This document shows, piece after piece, positions 1 through 6,567 of a stretch of DNA of 26,376 nt. The stretch covers positions 1-26,376 of the forward strand of contig DKBC01000225.1 in NCBI GenBank assembly GCA_002451065.1, read 5' to 3'. The DNA is from Betaproteobacteria bacterium UBA6910. Lineage in GTDB: Bacteria; Pseudomonadota; Gammaproteobacteria; Burkholderiales; UBA6910. The translations under genes were made by a program, and so were the position numbers. Each line of letters begins with the position of its first letter. Position 1 is the first letter of the stretch. Below the pieces are notes generated by a model. It searched no databases. It saw only the letters and a list, made by a program, of their open reading frames with translations, and was not told the origin of the DNA.

Positions 1-131
1 CGCACCGGCTGCTGGACGCGGGTAACAGTGCAGTGGTGATCGAGCACGACGCGATTGCCGACGCCGACCGGATCCGCGATCTCGGTCCCGAGGGCGGCAC
101 CGTTTCCCGCTGGGACAAGACAGGGGGATAA
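1..131 (+). CDS. UvrA-like excinuclease ABC subunit A, C-terminal end (partial)
   Basis: The frame is open from the window edge (first full codon at 3) to TAA at 129-131, about 42 codons. It contains [12 protein letters not shown] followed by DLGPEGG. These match the ATPase H-loop (E-H) and the D-L/I-G-P-E-G-G signature near the end of UvrA, the DNA-damage recognition ATPase of nucleotide excision repair. Normal UvrA continues past GPEGG with a Gly-rich strand and an 'A.GTP' segment. Here only [10 protein letters not shown] follows before the stop, and the usual I/V-x-D/A-W-I-I/V-D stretch reads [10 protein letters not shown]. The tail therefore looks truncated or decayed. Most of the gene lies outside the window, so I cannot say whether this is the main uvrA or a UvrA-like paralogue. 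Confidence 0.6.
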   Translation, partial: HRLLDAGNSAVVIEHDAIADADRIRDLGPEGGTVSRWDKTGG

Positions 132-241
132 TTCCCTAGGCAGGATTATCGACGCACGGAAGGACCCGACTCGCGGAGCGACGACGTGGCGTCGTCAGGG
201 GTGCTCCGGACCGGGGGGACTGGACTCGATGGGCGACCCGG

Positions 242-355
242 AAAACCGCGCGCGACGCCAGCGGCTTGCTGGTCTCCCGCAATCCCATCTACGCCCGCCT
301 CTTCGACCTGCAGTGGGTGCGGAACACCCGGCCGAAGCAGGAGGTCAGGCGCTAA
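242..355 (+). pseudogene. AAA-like (nSTAND/AAA_35-type) ATPase, C-terminal fragment
   Basis: The frame ending at TAA 353-355 reads SGLLVSRNPIYARLFDLQWV and then NTRPKQEVRR. It resembles the 'L.VRNRIYERVFD..W' motif that closes the AAA-like domain of large bacterial signalling or defence ATPases, which is often followed by 'MP.AELRR' and WD40 or other repeats. Upstream the frame meets a stop at 137-139 with no recognisable ATPase motif, so only this scrap remains. It ends against, and overlaps by about 11 bases, the 3' end of the TIR gene on the other strand. The identification rests on one short motif recalled from the family. Confidence 0.5.
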
Positions 356-1487
356 TCCGGCTGCGGATGCAGATGCTTTCGGCATCGCCGTGGGGTCCGA
401 TCGCTTGCGCCGTGAACTTGGCGCATGACCATACGCCGCGCTCGTCTTGGCCCGGGCAGTCCGGGGTTTCACATCCGCCATCCCAAGCCCAGTCCGGCCC
501 CTCTTTGGAACCCCCGTCAGATGCTCCGCCTGCCGGACCGATGGAACCCCACCCATCGTTTGTTCGCGTAAGGACGGCAAGCCCGTCCTCCCCCTGCACC
601 TCGAGCCGACGGTCGGGTTGAAATTCCACCCGCGAGGCGCGTACCGGAAAATAGGTGACCGGCAGCATCGGCGACCCGAGAAGCCGCCACCAGCTTCCCC
701 GGAGCGCCGTGTTGTCGCCCATACGGTAGGCCTGCGCCATGAGCAGAAGCGCGGTGTCGATGCGCCCCTCCGCGATGCGGTCAGCTTCTGCGGCGAGGCG
801 TCGGGACGTTGCTTCTCGCGCCCGGGCGTCGGCGTCGAGCATCTGCTGCAAGGCAAACCACGCCGTTCCCGCAAGCAATACCGCAAGGCCGCCGATCGCG
901 CTGACAAAGGCATTGCGGATTCGATTATTGCGGCGATGCTGGATTACCTCGACACCTGAAAGCACGATCGGATCCACGTCACGCAGTTCCGCCACTATGC
1001 GGTTGATGACCTTTTCGTAATCTGGATTGAGCAGGGTCTGATCCTCAGGCTTATGGGCCCAGGACAGATCCAGGTACAGAGGAATCGATTGAATTTTGTC
1101 GGCCAGTGCCGCGGGCAGTGCGTCCGTATGCTCCCAGTCGATGCGCTTTCCTTGCATGTCCACGCCAATATTCCCATCGGTCAGGACCATTATCAGGCGT
1201 ACGCACCGCCTCCCATCGGAGCACCCTCGCTCAAGCTCCGATTGGACCCATTCGGAGGCCGCCGCGTCGGGGGAGGCGACATAGATCAGATACTCGGACT
1301 GTTCCAGATTCTTGCGGATCATTGCCGGCAGATCGGGACTCGGGCGTAAGTATTTCTCGTCGCGAAACACAGCGACGGGCGGCCGGTAGATCGGCTTGGC
1401 GTACGCTTTGATCGCAAACTCCAGATTCTCCGCGCATCCCGTGCTGCTAATGTGCTTATAGGATATAAAGGCTTTGAACTTCACCAT
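345..1487 (-). CDS. TIR-domain membrane protein, C-terminal repeat region missing
   Basis: I chose ATG 1487 because the TIR fold begins there (MVKFKAFISYKH); an upstream in-frame extension to 1595 has no homology. The TIR domain spans about residues 1-170. It has FISYKH near the N-terminus, FRDEKYL at the BB-loop, the 'ASPDAAASEWVQSELE' helix with likely catalytic Glu84, and LIMVLTDG. The family motif GVEVIQHRRNNR precedes one transmembrane helix at about 193-215. A helical stretch (ATSRRLAAEADRI) and one WD40-like start (VEFQPDRRLEVQG) follow. Relatives continue into a long WD40 propeller. Here the frame runs into a low-complexity Gly/Asp/Cys tail and stops at about 380 residues. Bacterial TIR domains commonly cleave NAD in phage defence or interact with other TIRs. 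This copy is probably a truncated defence or signalling protein and may be inactive. Confidence 0.75.
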   Translation of the reverse strand: MVKFKAFISYKHISSTGCAENLEFAIKAYAKPIYRPPVAVFRDEKYLRPSPDLPAMIRKNLEQSEYLIYVASPDAAASEWVQSELERGCSDGRRCVRLIMVLTDGNIGVDMQGKRIDWEHTDALPAALADKIQSIPLYLDLSWAHKPEDQTLLNPDYEKVINRIVAELRDVDPIVLSGVEVIQHRRNNRIRNAFVSAIGGLAVLLAGTAWFALQQMLDADARAREATSRRLAAEADRIAEGRIDTALLLMAQAYRMGDNTALRGSWWRLLGSPMLPVTYFPVRASRVEFQPDRRLEVQGEDGLAVLTRTNDGWGSIGPAGGASDGGSKEGPDWAWDGGCETPDCPGQDERGVWSCAKFTAQAIGPHGDAESICIRSRISA

Positions 1488-1810
1488 TTCCTGTAGCCGT
1501 TGGGCCGCGAAAAGCGCAGAAGTGGAGTTTGACGCGACAGCGTCCGACCCGCAATGATTCGCTGTCGCTGATTCCCGCCCTAATGACGCCTGCATCGCAT
1601 GGGCAGTGATCAGAACTTTAGGTTTCCGTGAGATCTCCGTGAAACTTGGGCGCTATGGTGAGGGGGCGCGTCAACGAGATGCGCCGGCAGCAGGAGGCCG
1701 ACCGGCACGCCAGGATGCGACCGGGCCAAAACTTGGTGCGACTGCGTCTTGGTATATGGCGTTTCTTTCTGCTGACGAACCTTGTGGTGCACATCATTAA
1801 GGAGAGTCCC
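1488..1810. other. Intergenic region between divergent TIR and lactonase genes
   Basis: About 320 bases contain the 5' flank of the TIR gene and the leader of the lactonase-like gene. Frames run through it on both strands but have no recognisable motif. I see no convincing promoter; the only clear signal is the ribosome site at 1799-1806. Confidence 0.5.
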
Positions 1811-2998
1811 ATGTTTAGAAAGCTTCTGCCTCTGGTGTCATTGCTGGGCTTCGCAGCAATGACACCCGCCTTCGCAGCGGGCGACGGTGTGGCTGGCGCG
1901 GTGTATGCAATGTCCAACGCTTCCGCCGGCAACCAGGTACTTGTCTATGATCGCTCGGCCGACGGCTTCTTATCCCTGGCCAACACGTACCCGACTGGTG
2001 GTCTGGGCAGCGGCGGACAGCCGCCGCTCGATCCAGCCGACGCCCTGGGCTCCCAGGGGTCTCTGGTTCTGAGCGGCGATGGACGTTGGCTGTTCGCCGC
2101 GAACGCCGGTAGCAACGAAATTTCGGTGTTTCGAGCAAACCGCAGCCAGCTTGTGCTGACGGACAAGGTCAGCTCTGGCGGCCTTTTCCCTTCCAGTGTG
2201 GCGCAGCACAAGAATCTGGTCTACGTGCTAAACGCCGGGGGCGACGGGAACATTACGGGCTTCACCTTCGATCGCAATGGGCGCATGCGGCCGTTGCCGG
2301 GTTCAACCCGGGTGCTCGGCGCGGGCGGAACCAATCCCCCCTTCTTTCTTTTCTCTCCCGCACAAGTTGGTTTCACGCCGCGGGGCGACAAGCTAGTCGT
2401 GGTGATCAAGGGCATGTTCACGCCGCAACCAACGCATCGTATCCTGGTGTACGACATCGACGACAATGGTTTGCCAAGCGCAAACCCCGTCACGACGCTG
2501 TCTCCAACCACGCTATCCTTCGGGTTCGTCTTCGACGGACGTGATCGTTTAATTGTCGCGGAGCCCTTTGGCAGCAGCGGAGCGCCCGGCCCTGGGCGTG
2601 GCGCGATGTCCTCCTACGAGATCAATGGCGACGGCACTCTGACTTCCACAACCGTTTCGGAGCCGAATTTTCAGACTGCCACCTGCTGGGCAGCTATTAC
2701 GGGTAACGGCCACTTCGTCTATGCCACCAACAACGGTTCCGGAACCATATCCGGTTATCGGATCGCCCAGGACGGCACCCTCCAGCCCTTGGACGCGCAT
2801 GGCATCACTGCAAGCACGGACCTGGCGCCTGTCGACCTGGCAATCACTCGCAACGGGCGCTTCCTGTACAACGTGAATGCGGGATCGGGCACCATCAGCA
2901 TGTTCCGTATCAATGGGCCCGACGGCAGCTTGACCTCCCTGGGCTCGGTGCCTGGTCTGCCGATCGACGACGGTGCGGCGGGAATCGCCGCCCAATGA
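1811..2998 (+). CDS. Secreted beta-propeller protein, lactonase / 3-carboxymuconate cyclase family
   Basis: The start is ATG 1811, fixed by AAGGAGAG a few bases upstream and by the signal peptide that begins there (MFRKLLPLVSLLGFAAMTPAFA, cleavage near residue 22). The product is 395 aa. The mature part is built from repeated blades such as VLVYDRSADG, LSGDGRWLFAANAGSNEISVF, VYVLNAGGDGNITGFTFD, FVYATNNGSGTISGYRI and FLYNVNAGSGTISMFRI. This is the pattern of the seven-bladed lactonase family (PF10282; 6-phosphogluconolactonase and carboxymuconate cyclase-like). Export to the periplasm makes a cytosolic pentose-pathway role unlikely, and many exported members have no known substrate. It stands alone and is intact beside decayed neighbours. 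Confidence 0.85.
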   Translation: MFRKLLPLVSLLGFAAMTPAFAAGDGVAGAVYAMSNASAGNQVLVYDRSADGFLSLANTYPTGGLGSGGQPPLDPADALGSQGSLVLSGDGRWLFAANAGSNEISVFRANRSQLVLTDKVSSGGLFPSSVAQHKNLVYVLNAGGDGNITGFTFDRNGRMRPLPGSTRVLGAGGTNPPFFLFSPAQVGFTPRGDKLVVVIKGMFTPQPTHRILVYDIDDNGLPSANPVTTLSPTTLSFGFVFDGRDRLIVAEPFGSSGAPGPGRGAMSSYEINGDGTLTSTTVSEPNFQTATCWAAITGNGHFVYATNNGSGTISGYRIAQDGTLQPLDAHGITASTDLAPVDLAITRNGRFLYNVNAGSGTISMFRINGPDGSLTSLGSVPGLPIDDGAAGIAAQ

Positions 2999-3551
2999 GG
3001 GTTCTCCAGCTTGGGAGACGATGAACACCGCTCCCGGCGGCGCCTGGTGAAGTAGGTTGGCTCCAGGCGGGTCACTTCAGCAAAGCCATCGGCGAGGCGC
3101 GGCGGTTACGCGGTTCGCCGGTGGCCGGTCAATCGTCGACGTCGGGCGAGCGAAATCCCCGCAAACGGGGAAAAGACAAGCGACGAATGAACTGGCGGAG
3201 TTTGCACGTCGAAGTGGTCTGGGGCTTCCTTGAACCCAACGAGCAGGTTTGTGGCTGGCGGTATATCGGCATGGCCCCAGTTGGCAATTCAATCTGAGCG
3301 CCCAGCGGGGTCCGCGACGGACGGTGGCTGGCGCTTGCTCCGCCAACCAGGTCGCGGGTTATCGGAATCACACGCACCGAATTGCGGGAAGGGGTAACTC
3401 CTCCGGTTACCCGACCCAGTGGGAGATATCCGAATCGGCGCCGCTCGGAGGCGGGTACTGCACTATTGCATGGGCACGTCTTCCCACCAGTGCGTGAATG
3501 TGGGTTCTGCGTTGGTGCGTAGCGTTCGGAAGTACGCTGCCAGATTTTGGG
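2999..3551. other. Gene-poor stretch downstream of the lactonase-like gene
   Basis: There is no intact gene. Frames are open in several phases because of high GC, but lack motifs. On the minus strand, 3463-3562 reads NLAAYFRTLRTNAEPTFTHW and then WEDVPMQ-stop. It looks protein-like, and is either the frameshifted continuation of the adjacent regulator remnant or an unrelated scrap. I could not assign it. Confidence 0.4.
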
Positions 3552-3842
3552 TGTCCTGACGCGTGGATTTCTAGCGGCTACGGCCTCCCCGAGAAAATAA
3601 AGGAAGGTGGCCGGGTCCCGGTCTTCCTGGTCCACCTGGAACCACAGCGCGGGAGGCTGCCGGGAATCCACGTAACTGGCCAATAGAATGGACTTTTTCG
3701 CTCCCGATGGATCCCAGATCCACACCACCTGATTCCGGCGCATTTGATCAAGGCGCAGGAACAGCCTTTCCCGCGGCACGCATCCAGCAATGCGCGGCGG
3801 GGTCAGCCTCGGATCCTCGCGGCGACGCCCATTCGTTCTCAT
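3552..3842 (-). pseudogene. Remnant of a LuxR/MalT-type (LAL) ATP-dependent transcription regulator, N-terminal ATPase part
   Basis: The minus-strand frame reads LTPPRIAGCVPRERLFLRLD, then QVVWIWDPSGAKKSILLASY, ALWFQVDQEDRDPATFLYFL and GEAVAARNPR. It follows the start of large signal-transduction ATPases: 'K.T.PRL.GVV.RERLF..LD', Walker A 'GPPGAGKTTLLASYL', then 'PALWYQVDEGD.DPATFFYYL'. The P-loop is broken: the first Gly is Asp and the Gly before the invariant Lys is Lys (DPSGAKKS). After about residue 97 the similarity stops although the frame stays open to 3129. The several-hundred-residue helical and DNA-binding parts are absent. The start at 3842 is not a true ATG and may not be ancestral. 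It is very likely a dead gene. Confidence 0.6.
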
Positions 3843-4561
3843 TCCCTCTCTCGGGGACCTGCGAATGCTGCGGAAAGCTATGTGTTGTTATGTCCTGCCA
3901 GGATGGTTCTCGCCATTCCGACCCGACAGGAAGGGGATTGCATCAGTGGCGCCGGTCCCCGGATGGCCCCAATGCCCTGATTCCCTGTGAAAAATACCGT
4001 GGCCCCGAAACCTTACCGGGTGCGGAGTTTGGGGGATTGACGCAGCTGGGCTTGGGGCTGGACGTCGACCGGATGCCGGTCGGACTCACCCAGCGCCGTG
4101 ACTCGCCACCTTTATGAGCTTCCGGCGTGCTGCGCGTCGAGACTTCCGGATACCGCTAAATCCCCCTGCCATTCGCCTGCCTGAGCCCTTTCCTTGGCAA
4201 ACACCTGGCGGGCGGCCCGTGGCCGAAGGCCCGCCCGAGGCGGTGGCGCGGGTGAAGTCAGGCGCTCACACCGCAGAATTGCTCAGGGAATTCGTGGTGT
4301 GGCCGAGGCGGGCAGGAGCACCTGCCGTGGGCTATGAACCGCGCGACAAGCTTCGCTGGCGGGTTTTGCTTCGCCCCCAGTTTGGCTCCCGGCGGGGGCT
4401 TACTCGCGCCATGGCGGAAGGTTGCTTGGCGTCCTGCGAGCGGCCAGGAGCCGTGAGTCGCAGGATGCCGGGTCTGGTCGTGCCGGGCGCGCGGCGGGCA
4501 GGTTTTTTCATGGCGTGGGGATTCTCCGTCGGGGTTTCGAGAGATAGAAAGCGGTAACAAT
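3843..4561. other. Gene-poor stretch with a small palindrome
   Basis: I see no supportable gene in these 720 bases. A 7-bp perfect hairpin lies at 4066-4082 (CGACCGG, loop ATG, CCGGTCG). Positions 4237-4297 resemble 5136-5195 (17 of the first 20 bases identical, plus a shared GGAATTC), which suggests a diverged repeat. Several frames are open but have no recognisable domain or ribosome site. Confidence 0.4.
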
Positions 4562-4975
4562 TCAATCGTGCTTGTGGCCCTTGCCCTTGCCATTCTTCTT
4601 GTAATTCCCCTTGCCGTTGTGTTCGCCGCGGCCATCGCGGTATTCACGGTAGCGAGGAACGTAGACCTCGTTGTACCAGCGGTCCTGCACGAAATAGACC
4701 GGCCGGCCGCAGGCGTTGTACTTGCCGCAGTGCTTGCTCCAGTGCTTGGCATGGCCCGGAGGCACGTGCAGGTACATGGGCTGATACACCACGCCCACGG
4801 GCACCGGCTGGATCACGACTGGCTCGGGGTACACCAGCACCGGCGGCGGATAGTTGCCGATGTCGATGCGGCCGTAGAAGCCCGGCTGCCCAACGGTGAC
4901 CGACACGCCGACATCGGTGGCCAACGCCTGGCCGGCGCCCGCCAACAGCAACGCTGCAAATAGGAAACGCTTCAT
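4562..4975 (-). CDS. Small secreted protein, Pro/Val-rich with Lys/His/Gly tail
   Basis: The start is ATG 4975, with GAAAGGAG seven bases upstream and a signal peptide beginning there (MKRFLFAALLLAGAGQALA, cleavage near residue 19). The 137-aa product has a Gly-rich strand (VTVGQPGFYGRIDIG), then repeated P-x-P-V/V-x-P units at 43-62 (YPPPVLVYPEPVVIQPVPV). A conserved block VPPGHAKHWSKHC...GRPVYFVQDRWY with two Cys (C83, C89) follows, and the last 20 residues are almost all Gly, Lys, His and Asn. Similar unnamed exported proteins occur in many betaproteobacteria. The His/Lys tail could bind metal or polyanion, but nothing here proves it. It is a single-gene unit. Confidence 0.8.
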   Translation of the reverse strand: MKRFLFAALLLAGAGQALATDVGVSVTVGQPGFYGRIDIGNYPPPVLVYPEPVVIQPVPVGVVYQPMYLHVPPGHAKHWSKHCGKYNACGRPVYFVQDRWYNEVYVPRYREYRDGRGEHNGKGNYKKNGKGKGHKHD

Positions 4976-5125
4976 GATGAAACTCCTTTCTCGGAACACG
5001 ACGCATGGTAGCCCGGCGAATTGCTCCCCTCCAGCAAGTAGTTCACATTGGGCTTACTGCGCTGGTCCGCTCATGGGCACCGGCGAGGAACCGCCGGACC
5101 CTGGCCCCGGGCCCGTCGTGGCCGT

Positions 5126-5329
5126 TCACTCGCTGGAGGCGGTAGCCCGGGTGAGGTCCAGCACCCGCACCCGGAAGCGCCTGGGGAATTCCTGGCCTGG
5201 CGTAGCCAACGTGCATTTGTTGGCGTTGTTGCAGGAGGATGCGACGAAGGTGCGGTGGGCGGCGAACCTGGCAAGCGACGCTGTTACCAATGCCAGAGCG
5301 GCGGTCCCGAAGAATACCCACTATCCCAC
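5126..5329 (-). pseudogene. Broken secreted-protein gene: intact ribosome site, nonsense at codon 3
   Basis: On the minus strand a strong AAGGAGG (5341-5335) is followed, after five bases, by GTG 5329-5327, GGA and then TAG (5323-5321). Past this stop the same frame reads WVFFGTAALALVTASLARFA, then AHRTFVASSCNNANKCTLAT, and ends at TGA 5128-5126 after 67 codons. A signal peptide followed by 'AHRTFVAS..NDANPC.L..PCR' begins a family of exported betaproteobacterial proteins (usually about 150-250 aa, function unknown) that then continue with a right-handed beta-helix-like region. Here only that N-terminus is left, and the tail EFPRRFRVRVLDLTRATASSE-like sequence does not fit. The gene is therefore both nonsense-mutated and truncated. 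The rest of 4,976-5,471 shows nothing recognisable. Confidence 0.55.
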
Positions 5330-5471
5330 GGGAACCTCCTTCTGGACGGAGCAATAGATTCGGGCAGTCCACAACCGCGCAATTCGGGCGTGGTTGCTCC
5401 CCAGCGTCGAAGCCGACGGTCCTTCGCGCGGATGACCCAAAGGCTCCGCGGAGGCGAGAGACGTCCGCGCA

Positions 5472-6137
5472 TTAACGCGGCAGGGTTCCCGGATTAGCAG
5501 GCGCGGGCTTTTGTTCGAAGGGCTTTATGGAATAAGGCGTGACAGTCCCGAACGAAGAAGCAGGCGCGGCCGGAGCCGCGGGCTGTCCCGCGCCCGGGGC
5601 GCCGGGAGTCGCCCGAGGTGGCCGAACACTGGGGTTCGACGGCCGCAGGCGCCGCGCAGGCAAGGAGCTCCCGCCCTCGCCCTTATCGTCCGTCCCGGCG
5701 GCCGGCGTGGGGCTGGCGACGATTGGGGCAGGCGCCGACTGAGCCGGAGGCGGCGGCGGGGGTGGGCGCGACGCGCCCCCTGTGGCGGGGCCCTTTCGGC
5801 TGACGGAGAGGGCGAGTGTCATGGCATCCCGTTGCGGGTCGAAGTACTCGACGATGGCGTAGCTCACGCCTCCCGTTTCCAGGATCTCGACCAGCGCCTC
5901 TCGCAACGGTGCGTCCTGGAATCCGACCTGCACCGGCTCGGGAAAGGTCCCGACCAGGTCCAAACGCACACCGGTTTTCGCTGCAACGTGCTCCAGGAGT
6001 TCCTGAAGCGGCACCCCGTCGGCGGAAACCGAGAGCCTCTCTCCGCTCCATCGCACCTGCGCGCCACCGTCCGCCCACGCCGCGAGGGACAGGCCCAACA
6101 GCATCCCCCCAATCAACTGTCGAATGCCGGGCGCCAT
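5472..6137 (-). CDS. STN-domain (secretin/TonB short N-terminal) protein with proline-rich tail
   Basis: I chose ATG 6137 because GAGGAGG lies just upstream and a hydrophobic signal-like segment begins there (LIGGMLLGLSLAAWADG, residues 8-24); upstream in-frame codons lack a ribosome site. Residues 27-110 form an STN-like domain: LSVSADGVPLQELLEHVAAK, then VRLDL...VQVGFQDAPLREALVEIL, GVSYAIVEY and MTLALSV. This is the fold found at the N-terminus of secretins and TonB-dependent receptors. The remaining 110 residues are disordered and rich in Pro, Ala, Gly and Arg, beginning with a run of eight Pro. No secretin pore or TonB receptor is attached (221 aa total) and none is nearby. A periplasmic adaptor role is inference only. 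Confidence 0.75.
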   Translation of the reverse strand: MAPGIRQLIGGMLLGLSLAAWADGGAQVRWSGERLSVSADGVPLQELLEHVAAKTGVRLDLVGTFPEPVQVGFQDAPLREALVEILETGGVSYAIVEYFDPQRDAMTLALSVSRKGPATGGASRPPPPPPPAQSAPAPIVASPTPAAGTDDKGEGGSSLPARRLRPSNPSVRPPRATPGAPGAGQPAAPAAPASSFGTVTPYSIKPFEQKPAPANPGTLPR

Positions 6138-6567
6138 ACCCCTCCTCGTCGGTGCGGCTTGCTCGGGGTGCCGCAACCTCCGTCACCGCATGCCGCTGTG
6201 GTGGCGGGGCACAAGCGAGGTGATTCCATGGCCATCGTATTCCTTAGAAGCCGGGCGCCGCCCGCACCGGTGAATCATGCGCCGGAAACCCGCTCGGCGC
6301 AAAGCGGTCATGCGAGGGGCGTGCGGCACCCTCGCAACGCACCGCCGGCAGGACAGGCGCCCCAGCAAGACGAGCACCCTCGGGTCGCCATGGTCGGCGA
6401 GGCGATGGCGATTCCGATCATTTCCCCCGAATCCCCTGATTGACCGCGGCCGCAATTGCGGGAGACACTGCCGGGGATGCCTTTGGCATTCGTATTCTCA
6501 GACCCAGTCGCGGTCGCAACCCAGTAACCGGTCACTGGTCACGAAATTATTTAGTACACTTGGTGTC
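6138..6567. other. Divergent intergenic region upstream of the TAXI-type gene
   Basis: These 430 bases lie between the minus-strand STN gene and the plus-strand solute-binding protein gene. Frames are open across it but carry no motif. The one notable signal is the near-palindrome at 6521-6538, listed separately. Confidence 0.45.
6521..6538. promoter_or_regulatory. Near-perfect 18-bp palindrome, candidate operator
   Basis: CCAGTAACCGGTCACTGG equals its own reverse complement except for one symmetric pair of positions (6 and 13). It also forms part of a direct repeat GGTCAC-T-GGTCAC (6530-6542). It ends 29 bases before the ATG of the TAXI-type gene, where a repressor or activator could act. 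The regulator is unknown. Confidence 0.4.

Noticed and set aside
1646..1810. Longer N-terminus for the lactonase-like protein
   Set aside because: The signal peptide and ribosome site both mark ATG 1811 as the start.
4114..4557. A 147-codon plus-strand frame
   Set aside because: It has no motif, no ribosome site and Arg/Gly/Pro-rich composition like other GC shadows.
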